A stretch of DNA of 64,000 nucleotides from Pantoea trifolii (GCF_024506435.1 NZ_JANIET010000001.1:1860001-1924000), one strand, 5' to 3'. Shown: positions 1 to 9,692, counted from the stretch's first letter. The notes: generated by a model not told the origin, from the letters alone. Program-made: numbers and translations.

Positions 1-591
1 GATCTGTTTCGTACCCATATTGTGCGCTTACCGGAGGATCTGTTACCGGGCCTGGCGCTGGGCGCATCGGTGGCACACAATGGCTGCTGCCTGACGGTGA
101 CCGAGATTAACGGCGATTTGGTCAGCTTCGATCTGATTAAAGAAACATTGCGCATTACCAACCTGGGTGAATTAAAGGTGGGTGATGTGGTGAATATTGA
201 GCGTGCCGCGAAGTTCAGTGATGAAATTGGCGGTCATTTAATGTCTGGCCATATTATGACCACGGCGGAAATCTGTAAAATCATCCAGTCTGAAAACAAC
301 CGCGAAATCTGGTTTAAATTACAGGACGCCACCCAGATCAAATATATTCTGCACAAAGGTTTTGTGGGTATCGATGGTATTAGTTTGACCGTTGGCGACG
401 TAACCAAAAGCAAATTCTGTGTGCATTTGATCCCGGAAACGCTGGAGCGCACCACTTTAGGCGCGAAGAAGTTCGGTCAAAAAGTCAATATTGAGATTGA
501 TCCGCATACGCAGGCCATTGTGGAAACGGTTGAGCGCGTATTAGCGCAGCGTGAAGCCGCTGCACTGGCGCAGATTGCTAGCGCAGAATAA
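1..591 (+). CDS. ribC: Riboflavin synthase (5' end outside the window)
   Basis: This enzyme dismutates two molecules of 6,7-dimethyl-8-ribityllumazine to riboflavin, the last step of riboflavin synthesis in the cytoplasm. The reading frame is open from base 1 and lacks about the first 20 residues. The family's internal duplication of two lumazine-binding barrels is visible: each half carries a GxSLTV or CCLTVTE-type stretch followed by a VxIE-type motif ([13 protein letters not shown] in the first half, [12 protein letters not shown] in the second). The product is close to E. coli RibC (also called RibE). It is convergent with cfa, and the two share a hairpin terminator. Confidence 0.96.
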   Translation, partial: DLFRTHIVRLPEDLLPGLALGASVAHNGCCLTVTEINGDLVSFDLIKETLRITNLGELKVGDVVNIERAAKFSDEIGGHLMSGHIMTTAEICKIIQSENNREIWFKLQDATQIKYILHKGFVGIDGISLTVGDVTKSKFCVHLIPETLERTTLGAKKFGQKVNIEIDPHTQAIVETVERVLAQREAAALAQIASAE

Positions 592-602
592 TACCGTTGA
601 AA

Positions 603-622
603 AAGGCGCCATGCGGCGCCTT
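603..622. terminator. Hairpin between ribC and cfa, probably bidirectional
   Basis: A perfect 8-bp stem (AAGGCGCC / GGCGCCTT) with a 4-base loop is preceded by AAAA. It lies between convergent ribC and cfa and could terminate both, although the T tract on the ribC side is weak. Confidence 0.7.
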
Positions 623-640
623 GATTCATTTGAAAGCTGA

Positions 641-1789
641 TTAACGCGCTACGCGTAAACCGCCATCCTTGCCACGACTGAATACTACCTGCCACAGCTG
701 AATATCACGGGCACGAAACGCACCGGCGCAGGCGTTGAGATAATAGTCGAACATCCGTTTAAAACGTTCGCCATATTTCTCAGCCAGCTGCGGCCACGCC
801 GCCTGAAAACGTTCATACCACGCCATTAACGTCGTATCGTAATCTGCGCCAAAGTTATGCCAGTCTTCCATGACGAAATGCGGCTCACTGGCATCAGCGA
901 TTTGACGTACCGACGGCAAACAACCGTTCGGGAAGATATATTTATCAATCCACGGATCGACATTCATATCTGTAGTGAGGGCACCAATGGTGTGCAGCAA
1001 AAATATGCCGTCTGGTTTGAGGTTACGGTCAGCAACATCAAAATAAGTGGCATAGTTTTTCGGCCCGACATGTTCAAACATACCCACAGAAACGATGCGA
1101 TCATATTGATTATTCAGGTCGCGATAGTCCTGCAGTAATATAGTGACATCCAGTCCTTCACAGCGTTGTTGCGCGAGTTTTTGTTGCTCAGCCGAAATAG
1201 TCACGCCATGCACCGTGACGCCATAATGGCGTGCGGCATATTCTGCTAATCCGCCCCAGCCACAACCTATATCCAGCAGCGTCATGCCCGGTTCAAGTTG
1301 CAACTTGCGGCAAATCATATCCAGTTTGGCTTGCTGCGCGTTTTCCAGGGTATCAGCATCTTTCCAGTAGCCGCAGGAATATTGCATGTAAGGATCAAGC
1401 ATCAGTGAGAAGAGATCATTACCAAGGTCGTAATGCTCTTTACCCACAATCCAGGCGCGTTTTTTTGATTGCAAATTAGTGAGACGCGCGGCGGCGATGC
1501 GCAACGTATCTTTAAAATGCCGAGGTAATTGTTTATCCAGATGGTGTTTTAAAACGCGATGGAAGAACATATCGAGCTGTTCGCACTCCCACCAACCATC
1601 CATGTAACTTTCACCTAATCCGAGCGATCCTTCCTCGAGAACGCGTTTAAAAAAATCTGGATGCTTTACCTGAATATCCCAGGGACGAGTGCCATTAACT
1701 GCAATATCAGCCCGCTCTAGCAGTTCATTGACGATCCGATACCAATGGTTTTCTTCAAGGCTCACTTCTTCTATAACAGATGAACTCAT
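641..1789 (-). CDS. cfa: Cyclopropane-fatty-acyl-phospholipid synthase
   Basis: Cfa transfers a methylene group from S-adenosylmethionine to cis double bonds of membrane phospholipid acyl chains, stiffening the membrane in stationary phase and acid stress. The SAM-binding loop LDIGCGWGG is at residues 172-180, and the residues tied to bicarbonate binding in the E. coli enzyme are present (Cys139, Glu239 in the FEHVGP motif, His266). The chosen ATG gives 382 residues, the same as E. coli Cfa, and has a GGAG ribosome site upstream; the frame is open for 25 more codons but that extension is unlike the family. The gene is followed by the terminator shared with ribC. Confidence 0.97.
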   Translation of the reverse strand: MSSSVIEEVSLEENHWYRIVNELLERADIAVNGTRPWDIQVKHPDFFKRVLEEGSLGLGESYMDGWWECEQLDMFFHRVLKHHLDKQLPRHFKDTLRIAAARLTNLQSKKRAWIVGKEHYDLGNDLFSLMLDPYMQYSCGYWKDADTLENAQQAKLDMICRKLQLEPGMTLLDIGCGWGGLAEYAARHYGVTVHGVTISAEQQKLAQQRCEGLDVTILLQDYRDLNNQYDRIVSVGMFEHVGPKNYATYFDVADRNLKPDGIFLLHTIGALTTDMNVDPWIDKYIFPNGCLPSVRQIADASEPHFVMEDWHNFGADYDTTLMAWYERFQAAWPQLAEKYGERFKRMFDYYLNACAGAFRARDIQLWQVVFSRGKDGGLRVAR

Positions 1790-2100
1790 AGCTTCTCCAT
1801 CACCTTCCGATCTGAACCTGAGAAAAAGAATAGCCAATTTCCCAAGACCTGTGAGAGAACTCACGGAAAATCCGTGCGCCAGAAATCCGACGTTGTACGA
1901 CGTAGTACAGAGGTATGAATTTGAGCAGAAAAGTGGGTCGCCGCACCGGATAATGTGCAGACGCCATCCCGCGACAGGGTCGCTAAAGGTATTACATTTA
2001 TATTATTGATTTAATACAGAATTACTGACCCACAGAGTATATGCTCACGTGGGTCAATATTCAACGGGTTATCGTTAGTTTGCTAACGAAAAGCGCTGGC
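1790..2100. other. Intergenic region with cfa leader and punC 3' end
   Basis: This 311-bp gap holds the cfa promoter and leader and the 3' end of punC transcription. A 6-bp inverted repeat, CACGGA-AAA-TCCGTG, lies at 1862-1876 in the presumed cfa leader. A second one, TGTAC-N6-GTACA, lies at 1894-1909. I see no coding sequence here. Confidence 0.6.
2026..2056 (-). terminator. Inverted repeat downstream of punC, possible terminator
   Basis: TGACCCAC and GTGGGTCA are perfect 8-base arms separated by 15 bases that can extend the pairing (GAG/CTC). It lies 45 bases past the punC stop. There is no strong U tract, so the terminator role is an inference. Confidence 0.35.
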
Positions 2101-3303
2101 TTAGAGATTATCTTCGCAGGGACGGGAAGTGTGGGCAATATCACTTTGTGCGTTTACCGTTCGCTGGCAGACAAAGCCCACCCACGCCAGTACCACAGTA
2201 GCGACCATCACTAACGTGGTGTTGAACAGCGCCTGTTCAAGGCCGGCGGAGACCAGCAGGCTGGCTACAAAGCACAATCCTAACTGGAATAAGTTCTGTA
2301 ATCCTGCGGCTTTACCGGTGGCGTGCGGGAAGTGCGCTAATGCTCTGGCAACCACAATTGGATAGATCGCGCCATTGGCCAGCGCCATGCCGCAGAAAGG
2401 CATCAACAGCACAAACAGCGGCGCTGATGGCATCAGGGCGATGACAAACAAACTCAGGATGCTCAGGCTATACAGCACCAGCAACCACGGCAGCAGTTGC
2501 GCGCCCTGATAGCGATTTAACAGCGTGCGGCAGCCAAAGCCACCAATCAGAAACGCAATGGTCTGCGGAATATAGCTCAGGCCAATATCACCCGGCGTCA
2601 GGCCAGCAGCGGCGAGAATGAAAGGTGAGCCTGTCAGCCAGGCGAAAAAGCTCGCCGAACAGGCCGAGTAGATCAAGACGTTACCGCTGTAAACGCGAGT
2701 ACCCAGCAAGGTCAACCAGCCGGGTTGTTTACCTGACGCCACTTTCTCGCGCTTAGGCGAGGTTAACTGCAGCGTACCCATCAGTAGCACCACGGCAACC
2801 AGCGTTAGTGTGATAAAGATGCTGCGCCAGTGGAAGTGGCCGATAAGCCAGGCGCCGAGCAGCGGTGCCAGCGCCGGAGACAGCGCAACCAGCGGCATAA
2901 TCGTGGCAAACACTTTATTGGCTTTGGCTTTTGGATAGTGATCCACCACCAGCGCCTGCCAGCTTACGGCAGCCGCACAGACACCAATTGCCTGCACAAA
3001 ACGCAGTGCCAGCATCAGGCGCACATCGGTCACCCAAAGCATCCCCAGACAACCAAGGGCGAAGATGGCTAACCCCGCTAGCAAAATCGGTTTACGCCCG
3101 TAACGATCCGACAGCGGCCCCCAAAAAACCTGGGCACAGGCGAAACCGCCGAGAAACAGACTCAGGCTGGCGCTGATGGTGCCAGGTGCGCTAGCGAAAT
3201 CACGCTGCATATCGCCAAAGGCGGGTAAATACATATCCGTGGCAAGAAAGCCGAGCATGCTGAGCACGGCGAGATAAGGCATAAATGCTTTAGACGACAA
3301 CAT
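2101..3303 (-). CDS. punC: Purine ribonucleoside MFS transporter PunC (YdhC)
   Basis: This is an inner-membrane major facilitator transporter of about 12 helices. It is collinear with E. coli YdhC, renamed PunC for purine ribonucleoside uptake. Shared landmarks include [13 protein letters not shown] in the first helix and the signature [11 protein letters not shown] in the loop after helix 2. The chosen ATG gives 400 residues and has a purine-rich AAGAGA site upstream; a longer start adding 17 residues is less like the family. It is divergent from its probable activator gene punR, across a 110-bp spacer. Transport substrate is transferred from E. coli, not seen in the sequence. Confidence 0.92.
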   Translation of the reverse strand: MLSSKAFMPYLAVLSMLGFLATDMYLPAFGDMQRDFASAPGTISASLSLFLGGFACAQVFWGPLSDRYGRKPILLAGLAIFALGCLGMLWVTDVRLMLALRFVQAIGVCAAAVSWQALVVDHYPKAKANKVFATIMPLVALSPALAPLLGAWLIGHFHWRSIFITLTLVAVVLLMGTLQLTSPKREKVASGKQPGWLTLLGTRVYSGNVLIYSACSASFFAWLTGSPFILAAAGLTPGDIGLSYIPQTIAFLIGGFGCRTLLNRYQGAQLLPWLLVLYSLSILSLFVIALMPSAPLFVLLMPFCGMALANGAIYPIVVARALAHFPHATGKAAGLQNLFQLGLCFVASLLVSAGLEQALFNTTLVMVATVVLAWVGFVCQRTVNAQSDIAHTSRPCEDNL

Positions 3304-3413
3304 GTTGATTCTCTTTTGGGCAGGTTGAACGCCGGGGAGTGTAAAAGGATGCAACGCGCTTTGTGAAACGCTAATATTTGCATAGTGCTGTTAAATTTTT
3401 TGAAGGCAAAATT
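3304..3413. promoter_or_regulatory. Divergent punC/punR promoter region
   Basis: This 110-bp spacer separates the two divergent starts and must carry both promoters and any PunR operator. The ribosome site for punR is GAAGG at 3402-3406. I could not assign the operator with confidence. Confidence 0.5.
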
Positions 3414-4325
3414 ATGTGGTCAGAATATGCGCTTGAAGTGGTAGATGCGGTGGCGCGCACCGGCAGTTTTAGTGCGGCCGCGCAGGAGCTGCATCGCGTG
3501 CCTTCTGCCGTCAGCTATACCGTGCGACAGCTGGAAAGCTGGCTGGCGGTGCCGCTGTTTGAGCGCCAGCACCGCGAAGTGGTGATGACACCGGCGGGCG
3601 AGCATTTTGTACGCGAAGGGCGATCTGTTATCAAAAAAATGCTGGCAACCCGTCGACAGTGTCAGCAACTGGCGAATGGCTGGCGTGGGGAGCTAAGTAT
3701 CGCGGTTGACTGCATTGTTAAACCGCAGCGCACGCGGCAGTTAGTGAAGGATTTCTATCGCCATTTTCCCGATATGGAGCTGATTATCAGCTACGAAGTG
3801 TTCAACGGCGTATGGGATGCGTTGGCTGATGGCCGGGTTGATGTGGCGATTGGCGCGACCCAGGCGATCCCGGTGGGTGGACGTTTTGCCTTTCAGGATA
3901 TGGGCGCGCTGAACTGGCGCTGTGTGGTGAGTCCCGACCATCCGCTGGTCAACAGCACGGAACTGGATGATGAAACCTTGCGGGCGTGGCCATCGCTGGT
4001 GCTGGAAGATACCTCGCGTGCGTTGCCGCGCCGTATGACGTGGACGCTGGATAATCAGCGGCGGTTGGTAGTGCCAGAGTGGGAAACCGGGATGGATTGT
4101 TTGCTGGCAGGATTGTGCGTCGGAATGGTGCCGGGCCATTTGGCGCGTCCACTGCTGGACAGCCATAAACTGGTTGAACTGGCGCTGCCGCAGGCTTTTC
4201 CGGACAGCCCGTGCTGCGTTAGCTGGTCAGAACAGCGCGCGTCACCGGCGCTGGCGTGGTTACTGGCTTATCTCGGGGATGCCGAAACGCTGAACCACGA
4301 ATGGCTCAGCGAAGTGTCGGCTTAG
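3414..4325 (+). CDS. punR: LysR-type regulator PunR (YdhB)
   Basis: This is a LysR-family transcription factor with an N-terminal winged helix-turn-helix (residues 1-60, including the stretch [20 protein letters not shown]) and a C-terminal effector-binding domain. It is nearly identical in its DNA-binding half to E. coli YdhB/PunR, which activates punC. The start MWSEYALEV matches E. coli; an in-frame codon 36 bases upstream is less likely. The length is 303 residues. Its 3' end overlaps that of convergent purR by 4 bases, so the two purine-related regulators abut tail to tail. Confidence 0.93.
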   Translation: MWSEYALEVVDAVARTGSFSAAAQELHRVPSAVSYTVRQLESWLAVPLFERQHREVVMTPAGEHFVREGRSVIKKMLATRRQCQQLANGWRGELSIAVDCIVKPQRTRQLVKDFYRHFPDMELIISYEVFNGVWDALADGRVDVAIGATQAIPVGGRFAFQDMGALNWRCVVSPDHPLVNSTELDDETLRAWPSLVLEDTSRALPRRMTWTLDNQRRLVVPEWETGMDCLLAGLCVGMVPGHLARPLLDSHKLVELALPQAFPDSPCCVSWSEQRASPALAWLLAYLGDAETLNHEWLSEVSA

Positions 4326-5347
4326 CGGCGATAGTCGCGGAACGGACCGTACGCCACCGAACGGCGTTCAATTAGCGTTGGCTGGACTTCGATTGTTTGC
4401 GGATCTTCGCGCTTGCTGGTGATGCGATCCAGCAGCATTTCCAGCGCTTTTTCACCCAGTTCGGCTTTCGGCTGGTGCACGGTGGTCAGCGCTGGGGTGA
4501 AATAGCGCGCGTTGCGCACGTTATCGTAGCCAATGACTGAGATATCCTGCGGTACGCGCAAGCCCATCTCATCAGCGGCGCAAATCGCGCCCATCGCCAT
4601 GATATCGCCACCGCAGAACACCGCGGTTGGACGCTGTTTCTGATTTAAAATCTGCTGCATCGCCTGATAGCCCGATTCAGGTTCAAAGTCGCCCTGAACC
4701 ACCCATTCCGGACGCACCGTAATGCCCGCTTCGCTCATCGCCTGCAGGAAGCCAGCGTGACGTCCGCCGCCGGTGTTGCGCTCCATCTGGCCTGGAATGG
4801 CACCGATATCGCGATGGCCGCGTTCGATCAGATAACGCCCGGCGAGATAACCGCCCTGAAACGCATTGTCCTGCACGGTATCGGTGAAATCACCGCGTGA
4901 CGCGCCCCAATCCATCACCACCATGGGGATATTGCGGTTCTCTTCCAGCATCTGCAGCAAATCGTCTGGATATTCCGAACACATCACCAGCAATCCATCG
5001 ACGCGCTTTTGCGCCATCATCGACAGGTAAGCGCGCTGCTTTTGCAGATCGTTGTGCGCATTGCCGAGAATCAGCGTATAGCCGCGTTCGAAACACCGGT
5101 TCTCCACCGCTTCGATAATTTCAGCGAAGTAGGGCGCTTCGCTGGAGGTCGCCAGCAGACCCAAGGTTTTGGTGTGATTAACTTTGAGACTACGCGCCAC
5201 GGCACTGGGCGAGTAGTGTAATTCTTTGATCGCTTCCCATACGGCGTTACGCGTCTCTTCCGCAACGAAACGCGTTTTGTTGATGACATGCGAAACCGTG
5301 GTGGTTGAGACACCCGCGCGTTTTGCGACATCTTTAATTGTTGCCAT
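4322..5347 (-). CDS. purR: Purine repressor PurR
   Basis: PurR represses the purine biosynthesis regulon when bound to hypoxanthine or guanine. It has the LacI-family DNA-binding domain at the N-terminus ([20 protein letters not shown]) and the periplasmic-binding-protein-like effector domain after the hinge. The chosen ATG gives 341 residues, identical to the E. coli length; the 32-codon extension upstream crosses the operator and is rejected. A PUR box sits 46 bases upstream, consistent with the autoregulation known in E. coli. It is divergent from ynhF. Confidence 0.97.
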   Translation of the reverse strand: MATIKDVAKRAGVSTTTVSHVINKTRFVAEETRNAVWEAIKELHYSPSAVARSLKVNHTKTLGLLATSSEAPYFAEIIEAVENRCFERGYTLILGNAHNDLQKQRAYLSMMAQKRVDGLLVMCSEYPDDLLQMLEENRNIPMVVMDWGASRGDFTDTVQDNAFQGGYLAGRYLIERGHRDIGAIPGQMERNTGGGRHAGFLQAMSEAGITVRPEWVVQGDFEPESGYQAMQQILNQKQRPTAVFCGGDIMAMGAICAADEMGLRVPQDISVIGYDNVRNARYFTPALTTVHQPKAELGEKALEMLLDRITSKREDPQTIEVQPTLIERRSVAYGPFRDYRR

Positions 5348-5392
5348 GAAAATGGTACTCCTGGGCTTATCGCAACTTACTGATAAGTATAT

Positions 5393-5408
5393 TGTTAAAC
5401 GTTTGCGT
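5393..5408 (-). promoter_or_regulatory. PurR operator upstream of purR
   Basis: The minus-strand sequence ACGCAAACGTTTAACA agrees with the PUR box consensus ACGCAAACGTTTTCNT at 13 of the 15 defined positions. It is placed 46-61 bases before the purR start, as expected for autoregulation. Confidence 0.85.
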
Positions 5409-5621
5409 CTGCTAATGCTTTTACAGCCCAAAAAAGCGGGCAAAACGGTGTGTTTTAGCAGGCGAAATCACTTCATCACGCTGTTGATACAGGATGCGCA
5501 AAATCTGTTGCGCAACGAAAGGCGGCGATTCTAGCAAGCTGATGCGTATAAAACGAGATTTTTGCCCATTGCTGTGCGAAAATCGCTTTAACCCTAATAA
5601 TTGTGTGACTAAGGAGTTGTG

Positions 5622-5711
5622 ATGAATACCGACCTGAAACTGGCGCTAATGACCACTGTTGGCGCACTGTTGATGATTATCGCCTTCAGCTTTACCGCGA
5701 TCATGCATTAA
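5622..5711 (+). CDS. ynhF: Small membrane protein YnhF
   Basis: This 29-residue protein starts MNTDLKLALMTTVGALLMII and ends HIS-TAA after a hydrophobic stretch of about 20 residues. It resembles E. coli YnhF (also 29 residues, beginning MSTDLKFSLVTT), an inner-membrane protein of unknown role. The ribosome site AAGGAG lies 7 bases before the ATG, and a strong terminator follows immediately. In E. coli ynhF is likewise next to purR. The assignment rests on length, N-terminal match and position. Confidence 0.85.
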   Translation: MNTDLKLALMTTVGALLMIIAFSFTAIMH

Positions 5712-5712
5712 C

Positions 5713-5749
5713 AAAAAAGCCGGAGCTGAGAACAGCATCCGGCTTTTTT
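5713..5749. terminator. Bidirectional terminator between ynhF and mepH
   Basis: A GC-rich stem GCCGGA / TCCGGC is flanked by A6 on the left and T6-7 on the right, so it can act on both strands. It starts 2 bases after the ynhF stop and serves convergent mepH as well. Confidence 0.9.
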
Positions 5750-5767
5750 ATGATTGTTGCGCAACAA

Positions 5768-6559
5768 CTAGCGAATAGTTTTTGGCGTCATCATGCGACG
5801 CGCGCCCACATAGTGTTTCTGCCAGTAATCCTCACCCAATGCGCTGATCTGAATATCTTTGCCGGTACGCGGCGACTGAATGAATTTCCCGTTGCCGAGA
5901 TACACGCCCACATGATCGGCAGTGCCGCGATTATTGATGCGGAAGAACACCAAATCGCCTTTCTCGAGCATTTCACGTTTAATCGGTGCCGCATCGCGCA
6001 GGTGATACATCTCATTAGCGGTGCGTGGCAGTTTGAATTTCACCAGATCTTTATAGGCGTACCACACTAAGCCGCTGCAGTCGAAACCGGTATGTGGCGA
6101 AGCACCGCCCCATTGATAGGGTTTGCCGAGTTGGCCCATCAATTTGGTCATCGCCGTTTCACGCGCCTTTTGATAACGCTGGCGGTGCGCCTTACTCATT
6201 TTGATGCCGGTCAGCGCTAACGCTTCATCATCGACGGCGATCTCAGGTGTTTTCTTCGCTAAACGTTGATGACCGTATTTCTTAGCAGAAAGTTTCAGCG
6301 GGGATTTTTTGCTGGTGGTCTTGTGCAGCGCGGTTTCTGTTTTGGTCTGTTTTTTGAGTTTGAATTTTTGAACAGCAGTCAGGCGCGATTTTTTGGTGGT
6401 GGTTTTCACCGGGCGTCGTTTGCGGCGCTCGTCTTCACGTGCGCTCTTTTTCTCTGCTTTAAGCGAACTGGCATTAACGGGCGCATGCGGAGATGCAGCA
6501 GCCACATTAAAAAACAGTTGGGCGAAAGCCAGTATGAAAAGCGTAATTAGTAGACGCAT
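5768..6559 (-). CDS. mepH: Murein DD-endopeptidase MepH (NlpC/P60)
   Basis: MepH cleaves D-Ala-mDAP crosslinks in peptidoglycan to allow wall growth. A signal peptide spans about residues 1-22, followed by a long, basic, low-complexity linker rich in Lys/Thr/Ser (about 35-105) and a C-terminal NlpC/P60 domain. The catalytic Cys161 (TGFDCSGLV) and His216 (ADHVGVY) are present. The length of 263 residues is close to E. coli YdhO (271). The sodB gene found next to mepH in E. coli is not here. The ribosome site is weak. Confidence 0.93.
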   Translation of the reverse strand: MRLLITLFILAFAQLFFNVAAASPHAPVNASSLKAEKKSAREDERRKRRPVKTTTKKSRLTAVQKFKLKKQTKTETALHKTTSKKSPLKLSAKKYGHQRLAKKTPEIAVDDEALALTGIKMSKAHRQRYQKARETAMTKLMGQLGKPYQWGGASPHTGFDCSGLVWYAYKDLVKFKLPRTANEMYHLRDAAPIKREMLEKGDLVFFRINNRGTADHVGVYLGNGKFIQSPRTGKDIQISALGEDYWQKHYVGARRMMTPKTIR

Positions 6560-6926
6560 AATCCGGTTACAGGTTAAGCAGGCTGAATGAAAGCAGACTG
6601 CGGCAAAGTGAGAGAAATCTGATCAAGTGACCAGCGCCGAGGCAATTCTAATCCACTTTTTTTCCAAAAGGTAAGGCCTTTTTCCATTAATATGTTACCA
6701 GATTGATTCTGTAGCAAAAATGAGCGATTTCAGCTGGTTAACGCAGCGAAACTATTGCTAATTATTAATTTATTAATGCCAATTAATGATATGAAAATGT
6801 TATTTGTCATGCGTTAACTTAACAAACATGGCGATTCGCCAGTGCAAACGCAAAATCCCGTTTTCAGTCCGGGAGCGAAATCGCTACAATAAACAAACAC
6901 GAAGTAGAAGATTAAGGAAGGCAATA
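6560..6926. other. Divergent mepH/grxD promoter region
   Basis: This 367-bp AT-rich spacer carries the promoters of mepH and grxD. A TACAAT -10-like element at 6885-6890 faces grxD without a convincing -35. The grxD ribosome site AAGGAAGG is at 6914-6921. I see no coding sequence or clear operator. Confidence 0.5.
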
Positions 6927-7259
6927 ATGAGTACTGTTGAAAAAATTCAGCGTCAGATCGCAGAAAACCCGATTCTGCTGTACATGAAAGGTTCTCCGAA
7001 GCTGCCAAGCTGCGGTTTCTCGGCGCAAGCCGTGCAGGCGCTTTCTGCCTGTGGCGAGCGTTTCGCATACGTGGACATTCTGCAGAACCCGGATATTCGC
7101 GCTGAAATGCCAAAATACGCTAACTGGCCAACTTTCCCGCAGCTGTGGGTCGATGGCGAACTGGTCGGCGGCTGCGACATCATCGTTGAGATGTTCCAGC
7201 GCGGCGAACTTCAGCCACTGCTGAAAGAGACCGCTGAGAAGTATAAAGAAGCGGAATAA
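6927..7259 (+). CDS. grxD: Monothiol glutaredoxin 4
   Basis: Grx4 carries or transfers [2Fe-2S] clusters, usually as a dimer with BolA-family proteins. The monothiol active site CGFS is at about residues 30-33 within KLPSCGFS, and the glutathione-binding WPTFPQLWVDGELVGGCD stretch follows. The chosen ATG gives 110 residues, close to E. coli GrxD (115), and has a strong AAGGAAGG site; the longer in-frame extension is not conserved. A terminator follows within 6 bases. Confidence 0.97.
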   Translation: MSTVEKIQRQIAENPILLYMKGSPKLPSCGFSAQAVQALSACGERFAYVDILQNPDIRAEMPKYANWPTFPQLWVDGELVGGCDIIVEMFQRGELQPLLKETAEKYKEAE

Positions 7260-7264
7260 TGCAG

Positions 7265-7290
7265 AAGGCCGACAAATGTCGGCCTTTTCT
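7265..7290 (+). terminator. Terminator of grxD
   Basis: A 9-bp perfect stem (AAGGCCGAC / GTCGGCCTT) with an AAAT loop is followed by TTTTCTTT. It lies between convergent grxD and rnt. Confidence 0.88.
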
Positions 7291-7294
7291 TTGC

Positions 7295-7963
7295 TTACTC
7301 GGCAGACGCCTCGTCTGCAGATTCTTCACTGAAAGCCAGCGGCCAGCCGCCCAGGCGTTTCCAGCGGTTCACCAACTCACAAAATAGCGTCGCGGTTTGC
7401 TCGGTGTCATACAGCGCCGAATGCGCTTGTGTGCTATCAAACTCCATTCCCGCCGCTTTGCAGGCTTTCGCCAACACGGTTTGCCCCAGCACTAAACCAC
7501 TTAACGCTGCGGTATCAAAGGTGGCAAAAGGGTGGAACGGATTGCGCTTCAGGCTGGCGCGCTCTGCGGCCGCCATCACGAAGTTGAGATCGAAAGTGGC
7601 ATTGTGCGCCACGATAATCGCGCGATTGCAGCCGCTATCTTTGGTGCCTTTGCGCACCATTTTAAAAATCGCATGCAGAGCTTCGTATTCACTAACCGCA
7701 CCGCGCAGCGGATTGGTGGGATCGATGCCGGTAAACGCCAGCGCAGCAGGATTCAGAATGGCGCCTTCAAACGGTTCCACATGGAAGTGCAGCGTTTCAT
7801 CGCGGTGCAACCAGCCGTCTTCATCCATTTTCAGCGTTGTGGCTGCAATTTCCAGCAGTGCATCGGTTTGTGCATTGAAACCTGCGGTTTCAACGTCGAT
7901 CACAACAGGATAAAAACCGCGGAAGCGTTGGTGGAGAGCGTTTAAAGCGTTCGATTCAGACAT
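7295..7963 (-). CDS. rnt: Ribonuclease T
   Basis: RNase T is a 3'-to-5' exoribonuclease that matures the 3' ends of tRNA and other stable RNAs. All five DEDDh catalytic residues occur at E. coli positions: Asp23, Glu25, Asp125, His181 and Asp186. The length is 222 residues against 215 in E. coli, the extra being a Glu/Ala-rich tail. The helicase gene lhr, adjacent in E. coli, is missing. Confidence 0.97.
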   Translation of the reverse strand: MSESNALNALHQRFRGFYPVVIDVETAGFNAQTDALLEIAATTLKMDEDGWLHRDETLHFHVEPFEGAILNPAALAFTGIDPTNPLRGAVSEYEALHAIFKMVRKGTKDSGCNRAIIVAHNATFDLNFVMAAAERASLKRNPFHPFATFDTAALSGLVLGQTVLAKACKAAGMEFDSTQAHSALYDTEQTATLFCELVNRWKRLGGWPLAFSEESADEASAE

Positions 7964-8039
7964 CAGGATCTCATGGCAATAAATAGGGCAGCGCGCATTA
8001 TGGCAAAAATCGCAGGAGGGTGCAGCAGGAGAGGGAAAT

Positions 8040-8060
8040 CAGCCTGCAATTAGCAGGCTG
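8040..8060 (-). terminator. Probable terminator of gloA
   Basis: An 8-bp perfect stem CAGCCTGC / GCAGGCTG with a 5-base loop lies 11 bases past the gloA stop; on the minus strand it is followed by ATTTCCC, a weak U tract. Confidence 0.6.
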
Positions 8061-8070
8061 ACCAGCAACC

Positions 8071-8478
8071 TTAGTTGCCTAAGCCGTGACCGGCATGTTT
8101 ATTTTCAATCAGTTCGATCTTGTAGCCGTCTGGATCTTCAACAAAGGCAATAATGGTAGAACCGCCTTTTACCGGGCCCGCTTCACGCGTTACGTTGCCG
8201 CCCGCGCTGCGAATGCGTTCGCAGGTGTCAGCCACGTTGTCCACGCCCAGCGCGATATGGCCGTAAGCGTTGCCGAGATCGTATTTATCCACGCCCCAGT
8301 TGTAAGTCAGCTCAATCACCGCGCCTTCGCTCTCTTCGGTGTAGCCAACGAATGCCAGCGTGTATTTGTACTCGGTGTTTTCGCTCTGACGCAGCACGCG
8401 CATGCCGAGCACGCGGGTGTAGAAATCGATAGAACGTTGCAAATCGCCAACGCGTAACATGGTGTGAAGTAAACGCAT
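8071..8478 (-). CDS. gloA: Lactoylglutathione lyase (glyoxalase I)
   Basis: GloA isomerises the hemithioacetal of methylglyoxal and glutathione to S-lactoylglutathione. The four metal ligands occur at E. coli positions: His5, Glu56, His74 and Glu122. Length is 135 residues, identical to E. coli. It lies just downstream of nemA on the same strand, but a hairpin separates them; nemRA-gloA forms an electrophile-defence unit in E. coli, where NemR also controls gloA. The same link is plausible here. Confidence 0.98.
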   Translation of the reverse strand: MRLLHTMLRVGDLQRSIDFYTRVLGMRVLRQSENTEYKYTLAFVGYTEESEGAVIELTYNWGVDKYDLGNAYGHIALGVDNVADTCERIRSAGGNVTREAGPVKGGSTIIAFVEDPDGYKIELIENKHAGHGLGN

Positions 8479-8547
8479 AACATCCTCTTTTTTAAAACGT
8501 CATCAGTGAATGACAAGACAACTAAGTATACACACTGATGAAACAAC

Positions 8548-8572
8548 GCTGCCGCCTATCCGAGGCGGCAGC
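8548..8572 (-). terminator. Hairpin between nemA and gloA
   Basis: A 9-bp perfect stem GCTGCCGCC / GGCGGCAGC with a 7-base loop starts 8 bases past the nemA stop. The following minus-strand bases GTTGTTTC are only weakly U-rich, so read-through into gloA is possible. Confidence 0.6.
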
Positions 8573-8579
8573 CATTTTC

Positions 8580-9677
8580 TTACAGGGTGGGATAATCGGT
8601 GTAACCTTCCGCGCCGCCGCCGTAGAAGCTTTCAGGGCGCTGCGGATTGAGTGGCGCATCTTGCTGCAAACGAGCAACCAGATCCGGGTTAGCGATAAAG
8701 TCGCGGCCAAACGCCACTGCGTCAATCAGGCCGCGCGCAATCAGATCATCCGCTTTCTCAACGGTGTAGGCACCGGCACCAATAATCACGCCTGGGAACA
8801 GCGCACGCACTTTCTCACGGAATGCATCGCTGTATGGCTGTCCGCCCGCCCAGTCTGGCTCAGAAAGGTGCAGATAGGCGATGCCGCGCTTGCCCAACTC
8901 GGCGATGTACCACAACGCTGCTTTCTCTTCTTCCGGGCCATTTTCCAGATTCTGGAAGGCACCGATTGGCGAAACGCGGATACCGATACGATCGGCAGAC
9001 CAGTTAGCAATCGCCGCATCCACCACTTCCAGCGCGAAACGGCCACGTCTCTCAATCGAACCGCCGTACTCATCGCTACGCTGGTTTGAGCCGGGTGCGA
9101 GGAACTGATGCATCAGATAACCGTGTGCTGAGTGCAACTCCAGCAGGTCGAAGTCGGCTTCGCGCGCATTGGCAGCGGCCTGACCAAAATCTTTGACGAT
9201 TTGCTGAATTTCAGCCACTGACAGCTCGCGCGGTGCTGAAGTGTCTTCACGATAGACCGAACCATCCGCAGCGCGCAGAGAAGTGCGCGTACCCGCCGCC
9301 AGCGCGGTCGGTGCGACCGGTGCTTTGCCTTCTGGCTGCACGCTGTTATGAGAGATGCGGCCGGTGTGCCACAGCTGCACGGCGCTGTGACCGTTAGCGG
9401 CATGAATGCCTTCGTTAATCATTTTCCACGCGGCAATTTGCTGCTGTGTGTGCAGGCCCGGCGCACCGGCATAGCCTTTCGCCTGGAAAGAGATCTGGGT
9501 GGCTTCGGTGATGATTAAACCGGCACTGGCGCGCTGCTGATAATATTCAGCCATCAGCGGCGTCGGGATATCGCCCGGCTCAATGCTGCGCAGACGCGTC
9601 AACGGGGCCATGAAAATGCGGTTCGGTACGGTAATCGCGCCCACTTTGAGTGGGGAGAATAGCTGCTTACTCGCCAT
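8580..9677 (-). CDS. nemA: N-ethylmaleimide reductase (old yellow enzyme)
   Basis: NemA is an FMN-dependent flavoprotein that reduces electrophilic alkenes, N-ethylmaleimide and nitro compounds with NAD(P)H. It is a single TIM barrel of 365 residues, the E. coli length. Family motifs include the N-terminal MAPLTRLRS, the substrate-binding histidine pair within [14 protein letters not shown] and the phosphate-binding region near the C-terminus ([10 protein letters not shown]). The ribosome site GGAG lies 9 bases before the ATG. It follows nemR on the same strand after a 52-bp gap that holds a second NemR-like operator. Confidence 0.97.
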   Translation of the reverse strand: MASKQLFSPLKVGAITVPNRIFMAPLTRLRSIEPGDIPTPLMAEYYQQRASAGLIITEATQISFQAKGYAGAPGLHTQQQIAAWKMINEGIHAANGHSAVQLWHTGRISHNSVQPEGKAPVAPTALAAGTRTSLRAADGSVYREDTSAPRELSVAEIQQIVKDFGQAAANAREADFDLLELHSAHGYLMHQFLAPGSNQRSDEYGGSIERRGRFALEVVDAAIANWSADRIGIRVSPIGAFQNLENGPEEEKAALWYIAELGKRGIAYLHLSEPDWAGGQPYSDAFREKVRALFPGVIIGAGAYTVEKADDLIARGLIDAVAFGRDFIANPDLVARLQQDAPLNPQRPESFYGGGAEGYTDYPTL

Positions 9678-9692
9678 ATTGATTGCTCCAGG

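Noticed and set aside
1689..2009. 106-codon plus-strand frame over the cfa start
   Set aside because: It is antisense to the conserved N-terminus of cfa and has no family features.
3741..4166. 141-codon minus-strand frame opposite punR
   Set aside because: Shadow of a conserved LysR gene; rich in His/Arg/Gln as expected for an antisense frame.
5496..5520. Repeated TGCGCAA elements upstream of ynhF, considered as a second PUR box
   Set aside because: They lack the central CGTTTNC half of the consensus.
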